Source: Streptomyces taklimakanensis
Lineage (GTDB): Bacteria > Actinomycetota > Actinomycetes > Streptomycetales > Streptomycetaceae
Direction of reading: 5' to 3'
DNA length: 64,000 bases
NCBI RefSeq assembly: GCF_009709575.1
Contig: NZ_WIXO01000001.1
Location: 5,830,001-5,894,000, forward strand
Part shown: positions 8,901 to 16,904 of the stretch, piece after piece
Numbering within the stretch: the first letter of the stretch is position 1
Layout of the letters: each line of letters begins with the position of its first letter
Translations under genes and position numbers: made by a program
The notes under the pieces: model-generated
What the model saw: the letters and a program-made list of their open reading frames with translations, nothing else
Databases searched by the model: none
What the model was told of the DNA's origin: nothing

Positions 8901-10741
8901 TCCAGGGCGGCGTGCAGCAGCGCCGGGTCCATCGGACGGTCGAAGCGGAACACCCAGGGCACGGAGTAGGTGGTGGTGCCGGGATTCCACTGCTCCAGGA
9001 ACCACAGGCCGCGCTGGAGTTTGGACAGCGGTGCCCGGTCGTGTCCGGCCGCGGTGAGGGGAGCGCGGTCGCCGCCGTCGGTGCCGCCGACCGCGGCGGC
9101 GAAGGCGGCCAGCTCGGGAGCCTCGAAGATGGTGTAGGGCGAGACCGGCCCGAAGACGTCGAAGACCCGGCCGACGACGCGCACGGCGGTCAGCGAGTCC
9201 CCGCCGAGGTGGAAGAAGTTGTCCTCCCGCCCGACCCCGGAGACGCCGAGCGCCTCGGACCAGACCGCGGCGATCACCTGCTCCGCGGGCGTCGTGGGGG
9301 GCGTGGTGCCGCGCGGCGCCGCCTCGCCCCCGGGAGCGGGCAGCGCCCGCCTGTCGATCTTGCCGCGGTCGGTGAGCGGGAAGGAGTCCAGCACGGTCGA
9401 CGTGGCCGGGAGCAGGTGCTCGGGCAGCCGGGCGGCGAGGTGCTCGCGGACCCGGGCGTGGTCGGGCACGGTCTCCGGCGCCCCGGTGACGTAGGCGGCG
9501 AGTCTGCCCTCGTGCCCGGTGACGGCGCAGGCGGTCACCCCGGGACAGGACGCCAACGCGGCCTCGACCTCGCCCGGCTCCACCCGGAAGCCCCGGATCT
9601 TCAGCTGGTCGTCGGTGCGGCCGAGGAACTCCAGGGCGCCGTCCGCCCGCTGCCGGACGAGGTCGCCGGTGCGGTACAGGCGGGCGCCGGGGGTGTCCGC
9701 GTGCGGATCGGGCAGGAAGCGCTCCGCGGTGCGGGCCGGGTCGCCCCAGTACCCGGCGGCCAGGACGTCTCCGCCGAGGTACAGCTCACCGGGGGTGCCG
9801 GGCGGGCAGGGGCGCAGCCGCTCGTCGAGGACGCGCGCCGCGCGGTCCCCGACCACGTTCCCGATCGGCACGGCTCCGTCGGAGCCCGCCGCGTCGTCCG
9901 GGGCGACCGGGTGCACGGTGGCGGTGACGACGGTTTCGGTGGGGCCGTAGGCGTTGAGGAGCGGCACTCCGGTGTGCCGGTGCCAGTCGGCGGCGGTGCC
10001 GGGGTGGAGGCGGTCGCTGCCGGAGACCATCAGACGCAGCGGACCGGGCCGCCAGGCTCGGGCGGACAGCGCGGCGGTCAGCTCCCGGAAGTGCCCGGCG
10101 GAGAGGTTGGCGACCGTCACCCGCTCGGTGGCGAGGAGGTCCAGCAGCTCCCCGGGCGCCATCAGCTGTCGCTCCGGCAGGACCAGGCAGGCCCCGGCCG
10201 CCAGGGCGGCGGTGACCTGTTCGAGGAAGACGTCCACGGTGGGCCGCGCGTACTGCAGGACCACGTCCTGGGGGCACAGTCCGAACCGTTCCGTCACGGC
10301 CGTGACGTGCGCGGCGAGCGCGGACGTCGGAACCAGCACGCCCTTGGGCCGTCCGGTGGTCCCCGAGGTGTAGAACAGACAGCCGCGGGCGGCGGGGACG
10401 TCGACGGCCTGCCGACCGCGGGCGGCGGGGACGCCGTCGGCCACCAACAGGGCGGCCCCGGAATCCGCCAGCAGCAGCTCGGTGCGGTCGGCGGGGGCGT
10501 CGGGGTCGAGCGGCAGGTAGACGCCGCCCGCGCGGAGCACGGCGAGCAGTCCGACCACGTAGTCCAGCCGGTCGCGGCTGGAGACCGCGACCACCTGGCC
10601 GGGGGCGATCCGCGCGGCGAGCGCGTCGGCCAGTTCGTCCAGCTCCCGGTAGCCGACCTCACGGCCGGCCCGGCGCACGGCCGGGCGGTCCGGGGAGGGG
10701 CAGGGGACCGCCGAGGCGAAGGGGTAACCGCAGGAGGACAT
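5990..10741 (-). CDS. NRPS, A-PCP-C-A-PCP (loading plus one extension module)
   Basis: A 1583-residue synthetase that begins with an A domain, so it probably starts the assembly line. Domains: A1 (1-450), PCP1 (LGGDS near 514), C (HHIVWDE near 699; the usual Gly after Asp is Glu), A2 (TSGSTG near 1140), PCP2 (IGGNS near 1530). At the A1 position that normally carries Asp235, which holds the alpha-amino group, I read Val followed by Asp (TVDVFLEQ). That V-D pattern is known from beta-alanine-type A domains, so A1 probably loads a beta-amino acid. My full A1 reading is V-D-L-N-M-S-A-V-T. For A2 I read D-A-L-Q-F-A-G-G-F, unassigned but partly like aliphatic codes. The gene starts three bases after the GltB-like stop. 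No MbtH-like gene was seen in the window. Confidence 0.96.
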   Translation of the reverse strand: MSSCGYPFASAVPCPSPDRPAVRRAGREVGYRELDELADALAARIAPGQVVAVSSRDRLDYVVGLLAVLRAGGVYLPLDPDAPADRTELLLADSGAALLVADGVPAARGRQAVDVPAARGCLFYTSGTTGRPKGVLVPTSALAAHVTAVTERFGLCPQDVVLQYARPTVDVFLEQVTAALAAGACLVLPERQLMAPGELLDLLATERVTVANLSAGHFRELTAALSARAWRPGPLRLMVSGSDRLHPGTAADWHRHTGVPLLNAYGPTETVVTATVHPVAPDDAAGSDGAVPIGNVVGDRAARVLDERLRPCPPGTPGELYLGGDVLAAGYWGDPARTAERFLPDPHADTPGARLYRTGDLVRQRADGALEFLGRTDDQLKIRGFRVEPGEVEAALASCPGVTACAVTGHEGRLAAYVTGAPETVPDHARVREHLAARLPEHLLPATSTVLDSFPLTDRGKIDRRALPAPGGEAAPRGTTPPTTPAEQVIAAVWSEALGVSGVGREDNFFHLGGDSLTAVRVVGRVFDVFGPVSPYTIFEAPELAAFAAAVGGTDGGDRAPLTAAGHDRAPLSKLQRGLWFLEQWNPGTTTYSVPWVFRFDRPMDPALLHAALESVAARHESLRTVFRLDEDGPRQYVRSEAVVPFEVAEAPAERVPRLIEEAVARPLDLADGPPLRAHFFPEGPAGESVLLLIFHHIVWDEGSLPVLERELAESYAALREGRRPRAAGPPVQYADFSAWQYADPEHTEAQLSYWAEQLAGAPEGPALPPDRTRPATQAFRGACHTFAMPDSLARAVRELARDEDATPYMVLLAGLASALRRRSGETDLVIGSPVSTRNRAELNDLIGYFVNLLPLRLRPAPELSFRELVRHVREVCLGAYRHQDASFDEIVDRVLTDPPQDRNPLCQVLLEQHPLGERPLTIGDATVTRALYPHPVARFDLSVSVDDRGSGFTGRFEYDRDLFDAATMAELCDDWLTVLAAGTGLPVHRLFEIQADRTPEATALLFDGGRLDYAGLNTGANRLAHVLAARGVGRGSLVALLTERGPELVTGLLAVLKTGAAYTLLDPDFPAARLADTITDCGADLVLTHGRVEPPPLPEGGPPRLALEELAAEVAAAPGDDPGLPAGAEDLACVMFTSGSTGRPKGVAVPHRALTATYPGQEYARFGPEEVWLQCSPVSWDAFALELYGALLFGGVCVLQPGRRADPQLIAELTRRHGVTQLQLSAGLFNFLVEEYPEAFDGPHTVFTAGERASGPHVAKVLAAHPRLRVGNGYGPVESLGFTTCHPVTPADTATASVPIGRPLAGKDILVLDDGLRPVAPGETGELYAAGGGLAHGYLGRPALTAERFVARPGGRPGERLYRTGDLGRVTADGTLEIIGRADDQVKVNGFRVEPGEIEDALTRHPRVREGAVAVRTADSGEHRIAAYITTGPDGADPEEVLRWLSERLPAHLLPATCDLLDALPLNPNGKTDRTALPAPRTPAQQPPEDGPGDGLTGDERLVAEAMRTVLGHRRIRPEDNFFRIGGNSLAAVRVAMHLSRATGARIRPQLVFQARTVRAIARQLPAADTRRTHDARKADAS

Positions 10742-10744
10742 GGT

Positions 10745-12022
10745 TCACCTCGATGAGTCGAGTCGGTTCGACGGGGGAACGGAGGGGGACCAGAGGTCCT
10801 CGGGACCGAGGACGTCCGGCCGGTACTTCCCGAGCGCGCTGATCAGCAGGCGCATCTCCAGGGCCAGGCACTCCACCAGGCGGGCCAGGCCCTGTCGGGG
10901 GTCCTCGGCGACGGCGAGCAGCGCGGCCCGCCCCAGCCCGACGGCAGTGGCCCCGAGCGCCAGGCACTTCACGGCCCGGCCGCCCTCCCACATGCCACCG
11001 GAGACCAGCAGTCCGGGCAGCGGCCCGCCCAGGCGGCGCAGGCACTCGGCCAGGGGCAGCCCCACCTGTCCGAGGAAGACCTCGGGCGCCCAACCGGTGC
11101 CGCCCTCGGCGCCGTCCACGGTCACCGCGTCCGCCCCGGCCGCCACCGCGAGCCGCGCGGCGTCCGCCACGTCCCGGCCCGGCGGCAGCTTCACCCAGAC
11201 CCGGGCCCGTGGGTAGTTGTTGCGCATCAGCCGGATCTGCTGCCGCAGGATCTCCTCGGTGAGCGTGCCGGGGCTGCCGGAGCGCAGCACCCGCCGCCCC
11301 TCGAAGAGGGGATCCACCACGAAGTGCTCCCGCATCCGCTCCGCCGCGGCCTCCGGCAGCACGGTCATCCCGCCCAGTCCGGGCTTGGCGCCCTGGCCGG
11401 CCTTCAGCTCGAAGGCCAGGCGGCCCGAGTCCAGCAGCGGCTGCGCCGCCGGGTCGCTGTAGGCGAGGTTCCACACCTCGGCATCGGCGTCCTCGGTGCT
11501 CTGCTGCACCACGACGCCGCCGCGCCCCTCGGGGGCCGTCTCGGCGTAGGCGACGAGGCGGGCCAGCACCGAGGAGTCCCCGGGGGCGTCGCCGCCCCGG
11601 CCGTAGCCGTGCACGGAGGTGACGTTCTCCCCGATGACCAGGGGAACCCCCATGACCCCCGCCTGACGGCTCAGCGCGAGGCCGAGGCCCCGGTCGCCGG
11701 CGGCCCGGGTGGAGCCGAGCGCGGAGAGGTAGAGCGGCAGCGCCGAGTGGAAACCCCCCACCGTGACCTCGAGGTCGACGTCGCGGTAGGTGGGCTCGTG
11801 GCCCAGTTCGACGAGACGGGCCAGCCGGCCGGGCATGAAGACCGGCGGGACCAGCCGCAGGGCGTCCAGGGCGTCCGGGGCGCCGGATCCGGCGGGTACC
11901 CGGCCGCCCCCGTAGAGCACCTGCCCGTACTCACCGGGCGGCGGAAAGGCGGCGGCGGCACCCAGCCGGGCGCGGCGCCGCACCTCCTCCTCGGGGAAGC
12001 CGGGGGCGGTGATATCGCTCAC
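10745..12022 (-). CDS. glutamate-synthase-like FMN-binding protein
   Basis: A 425-residue protein resembling only the FMN/synthase half of the glutamate synthase large subunit. Family marks are the GQGAKPGLGG stretch in mid-protein and the later DAVTVDGAEGGTGWAPE and LLVSGGMW segments, which line the flavin barrel. It lacks the glutamine amidotransferase domain and an obvious iron-sulfur cysteine set, so it is not a complete GOGAT. Start GTG 12022 overlaps the upstream stop by four bases (GTGA); a longer in-frame start would run deep into the neighbouring gene. Between precursor-supply genes and the NRPS it probably makes or aminates a building block, perhaps with free ammonia. The exact reaction is unknown. 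Confidence 0.85.
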   Translation of the reverse strand: MSDITAPGFPEEEVRRRARLGAAAAFPPPGEYGQVLYGGGRVPAGSGAPDALDALRLVPPVFMPGRLARLVELGHEPTYRDVDLEVTVGGFHSALPLYLSALGSTRAAGDRGLGLALSRQAGVMGVPLVIGENVTSVHGYGRGGDAPGDSSVLARLVAYAETAPEGRGGVVVQQSTEDADAEVWNLAYSDPAAQPLLDSGRLAFELKAGQGAKPGLGGMTVLPEAAAERMREHFVVDPLFEGRRVLRSGSPGTLTEEILRQQIRLMRNNYPRARVWVKLPPGRDVADAARLAVAAGADAVTVDGAEGGTGWAPEVFLGQVGLPLAECLRRLGGPLPGLLVSGGMWEGGRAVKCLALGATAVGLGRAALLAVAEDPRQGLARLVECLALEMRLLISALGKYRPDVLGPEDLWSPSVPPSNRLDSSR

Positions 12023-13014
12023 GGCGAGACCACCCCGGGCAGCTTGGGGTAGGCACTGGCCTGCCAGACGGCGTCCAGCCCGGCCACGTACCGGGTCAGG
12101 CGTTCCACGCCGATGCCGAAGCCCGCGCTGCCCGGGAGGCCCTCGCGCACCAGGTCCAGATACCAGCGGTACTTCCGGGGGTTCTCCCCGGTCTCCCGCA
12201 TCCGGGTGACGATCTCGGCGTAGTCGTTGGTGCGCTCGCTGCCGCTGCACAGCTCGCCGTAGCCCTGCGGGGCGATCAGGTCGAAGTTCCGCAGCACGCC
12301 GGGCGCGGCGGGGTCCTCCCGGTCGTAGAAGCCGCGCGAGCCCTTGGGGTAGTCGGTGACGAGGAACGGACGGTCGGACTTGGCCGACAGGATCGCCTCG
12401 CCCTCCCAGTCCAGTTCGGCGTCCGGACTCTGCCCGTGCCCGAGGTCACGCAGTTCGCGCACCGCCTCCGCGTGGGTGACGCGGCGGAAGGGGCCCGTCG
12501 ACAGGGGCCGGAAGGCGTCCGGGTCGCGGCCCAGTCGTTCCAGCTCCCCGGGGAGGCCGGTGACGGTCCGGTTCACCATGTGGACGACCAGCCGCTCCAG
12601 CAGCTCCATGACCTCCTCCCGGGAGGCGCCCGCCACCTCCACGTCCAGTTGGTGGAACTCCGCCAGGTGACGGCTGGTGTGCGCGGTCTCCAACGGCTCC
12701 AGACGGACGTTCGGGGCGATGCAGAAGATCTTGTCGAAGGCCAGCAGCGACGCCTGCTTGTAGAGGATGGCGCTGGTCATCAGCTTGTAGCGGTGGCCGT
12801 AGAAGTCGATGTCCACCTGTTTGGCGCCCCGGGCCCCCGGATCGGTGACCGGGCCGATGACGGGTGGCAGCAGCTCGGTGAACCCGGCCTCGCGCAGGTA
12901 TTCGCGGGCCGCGCCGAGCAGTTGCTGCTGGACGCGCAGCACACTCCGGGTGCGGGCGGAGTTCAGGTGTACGCCGGGGTCGGTCGGCGGGATGGTGACT
13001 TCTGCTTCGGACAT
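12019..13014 (-). CDS. AsnRS-like class II enzyme (asparagine-synthetase type)
   Basis: A 331-residue protein with only the catalytic core of class II aspartyl/asparaginyl-tRNA synthetases. Visible marks: motif 2 (NVRLEP followed by TSRHLAEFHQLDVEV), the ELCSGSERTNDY segment and motif 3 (GFGIGVERL). The OB-fold anticodon-binding domain is absent, so it is unlikely to charge tRNA normally. This layout matches the archaeal asparagine synthetase, an AsnRS paralog that amidates free aspartate after adenylation. Next to glutamate mutase the likely substrate is 3-methylaspartate or another acidic amino acid; transfer to a carrier or another amine is also possible. It follows the mutase E gene after 66 bases and overlaps the next gene by four. 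Confidence 0.85.
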   Translation of the reverse strand: MSEAEVTIPPTDPGVHLNSARTRSVLRVQQQLLGAAREYLREAGFTELLPPVIGPVTDPGARGAKQVDIDFYGHRYKLMTSAILYKQASLLAFDKIFCIAPNVRLEPLETAHTSRHLAEFHQLDVEVAGASREEVMELLERLVVHMVNRTVTGLPGELERLGRDPDAFRPLSTGPFRRVTHAEAVRELRDLGHGQSPDAELDWEGEAILSAKSDRPFLVTDYPKGSRGFYDREDPAAPGVLRNFDLIAPQGYGELCSGSERTNDYAEIVTRMRETGENPRKYRWYLDLVREGLPGSAGFGIGVERLTRYVAGLDAVWQASAYPKLPGVVSP

Positions 13015-13080
13015 GGCGCCGCTTCCTCTCTCTTCCGTTTCCGGTCGTCCGCTCCGGTGGTCCCGGGGCGGTCCTCGCGG

Positions 13081-14364
13081 TCACCGGGCGCGGGCCGCGG
13101 CGACCGCGGCCCGCCGGTCGTAGCTCCGACTGACGTGGTTCAGGGCGTCGAGCAGCCCGGCGGAGTCGACCCCGGCGCCGCCGGTGGCCGTGTGGCGCCC
13201 CAGCGGCATGGCCCCGATGTCCGTCCAACGCAACCGCCCCGCGCCGTCCAGGCAGCTGCGGGATCGCCCCGCGTTGGCCGGGTGCAGGCAGTGGGGGACA
13301 TCCAGGTAGCCGCGGGCGAAGGCGTCGACCAGCGCCCGGCCGATGTCCCCGTCGAGGCTCAACACCGCCTCGACCAGCGCCCGTGCCTCCTCGTACACGC
13401 CGGTCCCGGAGTCGGTCCCGGCGCCGGCACCGGCGCCGTTCTCCGCGCGGCCGGCGGCCGCGGCCGCCGCCGCGGCCTCCTCCAGGGCGCGCACGTTCTC
13501 TGCGACGGTGGGGATGCGGTGCGCCTCGGCGGCGGTCTTGACGATCAGCCGCGCGGCCCCGGTCCGCACCGCGAGCCGCGCCGCGTCCGTGAGCAGCAGC
13601 CGGGCGCCGCCGGGGGTCCGCGGATAGACGCCCATGTAGGCGTAGACGACGATGTGCCAGTCGGTGTCGGGCAGCAGTTCGGCGGCGAGGCGGCCGAGCG
13701 CGGTGACCGCCTCCGCGTCCTGCGCCGGGCTGGTCTGCTGCGCGTAGCTGAGGGAGATGCTGCGCACCCCGTGCCGTCGGAAGAACACGCCTTCCAGCAC
13801 GCTGAGCGCCACCAGCAGGCCGGGCGGGCACAGTTGGCCCATCATGCAACCGCCGAAGGTCTCCAGGTGGGGCTCGGGCCCGTGACCCCGTACGGCTGCG
13901 AGCAGCCGGCAGCACCGCTCCCAGCAGGCCACCGCCTCCGCCAGCGGGGTCCGGCTGTACGGCAGGCAGTAGGAGACGGGGCCGCCCTCGGTGGCGGTCA
14001 GACCGGCGGCGAGCAGGGCGCGGAAGATGTGCTCGGGCCGGGCGGAGCCGTGCCGCACCTGCACGGGGAAGTCGTCCCCGGCGACGCCGCGCAGCACCTC
14101 GCGGGTCGTCTCCGGGGAGTGGCAGGCCAGGGGGTAGCCGTTGAGGTCCGCGCCCTCGGCGACCGCCCGCCGCGCGGCGGCGAGGTCCCCGGTGCGGGTG
14201 TAGCTGTCCACGGTGAGGGTGCCGACGGTGGTGGCCGCGGCGCTCTTGGTGGCGAGCAGTCCGGCACGCATCCGGGCCGGACGGCCCATCCCCATGCGGG
14301 GCTGCACCACCAGGGTCCCCGCCGCGTGTGCGCGCGCCACGAAGCGGCCGAAGGCGGCGCTCAT
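13081..14364 (-). CDS. glutamate mutase epsilon subunit
   Basis: A 427-residue catalytic subunit of coenzyme-B12-dependent methylaspartate (glutamate) mutase, which converts L-glutamate to L-threo-3-methylaspartate. Family marks are VVQPRMG near the N-terminus, TVDSYTR, DLNGYPLACHS, QVRHGSA and EGGPVSY, all in the usual order in the TIM barrel. An Ala/Gly-rich low-complexity segment near residues 300-325 (about 13420-13460) looks like a loop insertion. The start ATG overlaps the stop of the sigma-subunit gene (ATGA), as expected for subunits made in equal amounts. Here the enzyme most likely supplies 3-methylaspartate to the NRPS, as proposed for friulimicin- and vicenistatin-type clusters, rather than serving glutamate fermentation. 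Confidence 0.92.
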   Translation of the reverse strand: MSAAFGRFVARAHAAGTLVVQPRMGMGRPARMRAGLLATKSAAATTVGTLTVDSYTRTGDLAAARRAVAEGADLNGYPLACHSPETTREVLRGVAGDDFPVQVRHGSARPEHIFRALLAAGLTATEGGPVSYCLPYSRTPLAEAVACWERCCRLLAAVRGHGPEPHLETFGGCMMGQLCPPGLLVALSVLEGVFFRRHGVRSISLSYAQQTSPAQDAEAVTALGRLAAELLPDTDWHIVVYAYMGVYPRTPGGARLLLTDAARLAVRTGAARLIVKTAAEAHRIPTVAENVRALEEAAAAAAAAGRAENGAGAGAGTDSGTGVYEEARALVEAVLSLDGDIGRALVDAFARGYLDVPHCLHPANAGRSRSCLDGAGRLRWTDIGAMPLGRHTATGGAGVDSAGLLDALNHVSRSYDRRAAVAAARAR

Positions 14365-14834
14365 CAGGCCGCCCTCGGCCGCCGGCACGAGCCGGAAGCG
14401 GTGGCGAGCGCATCGACGAAGGCCCGGAAGACGTTCAGGGCGCCGGGGCCTTCGAAGACCCCGTCGAAGCCGCGGGCCAGCAGCGTGCGGGCGCGGTCGG
14501 CGGCGTCCCCGGCGCCGGTGATGCCGAGCTTGCCGCCGATGACCACGGCCGTCCCGCGTAGCTCCGGGCAGGCTCGCAGGGCCGTGATGACGCGGACGCC
14601 CTCCTGGCAGCCGTGCCCGTTGACGCTGCTGATCACGATCAGGTCGGGCCGCCGTGCGCGGCACTCGTCGAGGAGGAGGTCGTCGGGAACACAGGGCCCG
14701 AGCACGGTCACCCGGTGACCCGACTCCTCCAGGAGCAGACGTAGGAACACCAGGTTCCAGGTGTGCGCGTCGGAGGCGACGGTGGTGACGGTGACGGTCA
14801 GGCCACCCCGCCGCTCCATGCTCCCGCTGTCCAT
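14364..14834 (-). CDS. glutamate mutase sigma subunit (B12-binding)
   Basis: Small B12-binding subunit of glutamate mutase, about 156 residues. The cobalamin motif is present in altered form: DAHTWN in place of DxHxxG, so the cobalt-ligand His is kept but the Gly is Asn; then SSVNGHG and VVIGGKLG for the SxL and GG parts. I recall the same DxHTWN form in other actinomycete homologs of secondary metabolism. ATG 14834 is preferred because GGGGG lies six bases before it; GTG 14846 and ATG 14819 are alternatives. It is the first gene of the biosynthetic run, 99 bases after the regulator gene. Confidence 0.9.
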   Translation of the reverse strand: MDSGSMERRGGLTVTVTTVASDAHTWNLVFLRLLLEESGHRVTVLGPCVPDDLLLDECRARRPDLIVISSVNGHGCQEGVRVITALRACPELRGTAVVIGGKLGITGAGDAADRARTLLARGFDGVFEGPGALNVFRAFVDALATASGSCRRPRAA

Positions 14835-14932
14835 GCGAGCCCCCACGTTCGAGACCGGAGAGTGGGGGGACCCCCACCAACGTCTGGAAAGCTATGGAGC
14901 GTTGGGGCGACGGACCGGCAGCTTGCCCGGAA

Positions 14933-16354
14933 CTAAGAGGGCAGTATGGCGGGCGCACCGGCAGATACCGCGGACGCGGCACCGGCGGCGGTGCCGGATG
15001 GGGCGGGGTGGACCGGTGGGGCGGTCCGGAGCGCCGCCGGTACGGCATCGGCGGGCCGCCGGCCCGGCACGGCGGCGGGGTGGCGCGGTTCGTGCCGGCG
15101 CACGGTCGCGGTCTGGACCGGGCGCGGGGTTTCGTCCCGGAACAGTGGACGGAGCAGGTTCAGCACCCGGTATCGGACCCCGCCGGGAGTGGCCAGCGAC
15201 CGGATCAGCCCGTGGGTGGTGAGGTCGTGCAGCACGGCCAGGCACTCCTCGACGGGCCGCCCGCTGAGCGGCACCACCTCGTCGAGACCGAGCGTGCCGG
15301 GGGCGGTGGCCAGCAGCCCCAGCAGGGTCCGTCGCCGGGGCGGCAGGGCGGTCAGGGCGCTGTACAGCGTGTCGTGCAGGCTCTCCCCGGAGCCGTGGCT
15401 GAGCAGCGGGGAGGCGAGACAACCGGGACGGTTGGCCAGCCGGGTCACGAGCTGGGCGGGGGACTGCACCAGGGTCCAGCGTGCGGCCAGCTCCAGGGCC
15501 CGGGGCAGCCCGTCGAGGCAGCGGCACAGCTCGGCGATGGCGGGGGCTTCGGCGGCGGTGAGCCGGAACGTCGGTCTCAGCTCGCGCATGCGGGTCACCA
15601 GCAGCGCCACCACCGCGTAGCGGCCCAGGGCGGCGGGGTCGTGCTCGGCGCCGAGGGCCGGGACGTCCAGCGGGGCCAGCGGGATCATGTGCTCGCCCGG
15701 CAGCCGCAGCGGAAGCCGGGAGGTCACCAGCACCCGCAGCCGGGCGTGCCGGCGGAAGAGGCCGTCCAGCCCCCCGGGCACATCCGGGCCGTCCGTGCCG
15801 GGGCCGGCACCGTCGAGCACCAGGAGCGTCGGCCGGTCCCCGAGGTCCCACGCGTGCGCGTGGGCCCAGGCGTCCAACCCGCCCGCCTCCCGGCGGCCCT
15901 CCGCGGAGGCCCAGCGCACCGACCACCGCTCGGTCCGGTGCAGTCGCCAGGCGACCTCCTGCGCCAGTCTGCTCTTGCCGACGCCACCGAGGCCGACCAC
16001 CGACACCAGGCGCCCGCCCTGGGTGGTGAACGCCTCGCACAGGACCTCCGTCTCCGCGTCGCGCCCCAGCAGCACGCCCCGCGGTGGGACGGGTGGGGTG
16101 GGCTCCTGCCGGAGCGGCTGCCGTCGGGCCGCCGCCTCGAACGCCTCCCGACCGCGCCCGTCCAACCGCAGCGCGTCGGCGAGGAGGCGTACGGTCTCCT
16201 GCCGGGGGCGCAGCACCCGGCCCGCTTCCATGTCCCGGATGGCCCGCACGCTCAGGGTCGCGTGGTCGGCCAGGCACTGTTGGGTCTGCCCCAGCCGCTC
16301 GCGCCGGTGTCTGAGCAGCTCGCCGAAGGTGGCCGGGGGCCGGTTGGTGTCCAT
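14933..16354 (-). CDS. XRE-type HTH regulator with NB-ARC ATPase domain
   Basis: A 473-residue regulator. Residues 8-65 form a Cro/C1-type helix-turn-helix (FGELLRHRRERLGQTQ...LSVRAIRDMEAG). An NTPase domain follows with Walker A (VGLGGVGKSRLA near 130) and Walker-B-like LLVLDGAG, then NB-ARC helical segments and a winged-helix-like region. The Pro/Ala-rich C-terminal 60 residues look disordered; no TPR repeats are evident. ATG 16354 has AAGGGA about seven bases before it; longer in-frame extensions lack this. It sits directly upstream of the mutase-NRPS operon on the same strand, so it is the likely pathway regulator and may be partly co-transcribed with it. Confidence 0.9.
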   Translation of the reverse strand: MDTNRPPATFGELLRHRRERLGQTQQCLADHATLSVRAIRDMEAGRVLRPRQETVRLLADALRLDGRGREAFEAAARRQPLRQEPTPPVPPRGVLLGRDAETEVLCEAFTTQGGRLVSVVGLGGVGKSRLAQEVAWRLHRTERWSVRWASAEGRREAGGLDAWAHAHAWDLGDRPTLLVLDGAGPGTDGPDVPGGLDGLFRRHARLRVLVTSRLPLRLPGEHMIPLAPLDVPALGAEHDPAALGRYAVVALLVTRMRELRPTFRLTAAEAPAIAELCRCLDGLPRALELAARWTLVQSPAQLVTRLANRPGCLASPLLSHGSGESLHDTLYSALTALPPRRRTLLGLLATAPGTLGLDEVVPLSGRPVEECLAVLHDLTTHGLIRSLATPGGVRYRVLNLLRPLFRDETPRPVQTATVRRHEPRHPAAVPGRRPADAVPAALRTAPPVHPAPSGTAAGAASAVSAGAPAILPS

Positions 16355-16413
16355 TGCTGTTCCCTTCGTGATCACGGATCTTTCGGAGGGCGACGGGTGA
16401 CGCGGACGCCCGT

Positions 16414-16731
16414 TCACAGCGCCAGCAGCTCGCAACCGGTACAGACGAGACCGGGGGAATCCGCTTCCATCCGGACCGCCACGGAACATCCTGCGGCCAG
16501 CGCGTCCACGGGCCGTGGCGATACGAGGAACACGACCGTGTGCAGGGTGTCGCCCCGGATCTCGGCCCATATGTGTTCCACGGAAACACCGAGCGACTCG
16601 CAGGCTTGTCGAACAACTTCCGTGGGGTTTTCCCGGTGTGGTATTCCGGCCGCACCGGCCGTAAAAAAGGTGATCCTTACTCCGTGCACAGCGGTCCAGT
16701 CAGCCGAGGAACGAAACGGGTGTCCGGCCAT
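16414..16731 (-). CDS. small protein of unknown function
   Basis: A 105-residue frame 60 bases upstream of the XRE/NB-ARC regulator, same strand. I do not recognise the family. The composition looks coding, with alternating hydrophobic strands (VRITFFTAG, TVVFLVSP) and a helix-like EVVRQACESLGVSVEHIW segment, suggesting a small alpha/beta fold. It ends with a Cys pair (CTGC) and has no signal peptide or membrane segment. Base composition is a little more AT-rich than its neighbours. It may be the first gene of the regulator transcript. Confidence 0.6.
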   Translation of the reverse strand: MAGHPFRSSADWTAVHGVRITFFTAGAAGIPHRENPTEVVRQACESLGVSVEHIWAEIRGDTLHTVVFLVSPRPVDALAAGCSVAVRMEADSPGLVCTGCELLAL

Positions 16732-16904
16732 ATCGTGGCGGATGGGGCGCCGGATATTTTCGGATCGACGAAACGGGGAAGCCCTCCCGCCCGGGAAGGG
16801 GAAACGGTCGGATGGTCGGAAGGGAATTCATCGGGGAACTCCCCGCTCCCGTTCAGCAGTAGAACAGCGCGGGAGGGCGACTGTCACCCGGCGTCAGGAG
16901 CCCA

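Noticed and set aside
11323..12250. Longer start (12250) for the GltB-like protein
   Set aside because: It would run 230 bases into the AsnRS-like gene; the GTGA overlap at 12022 is the usual arrangement.
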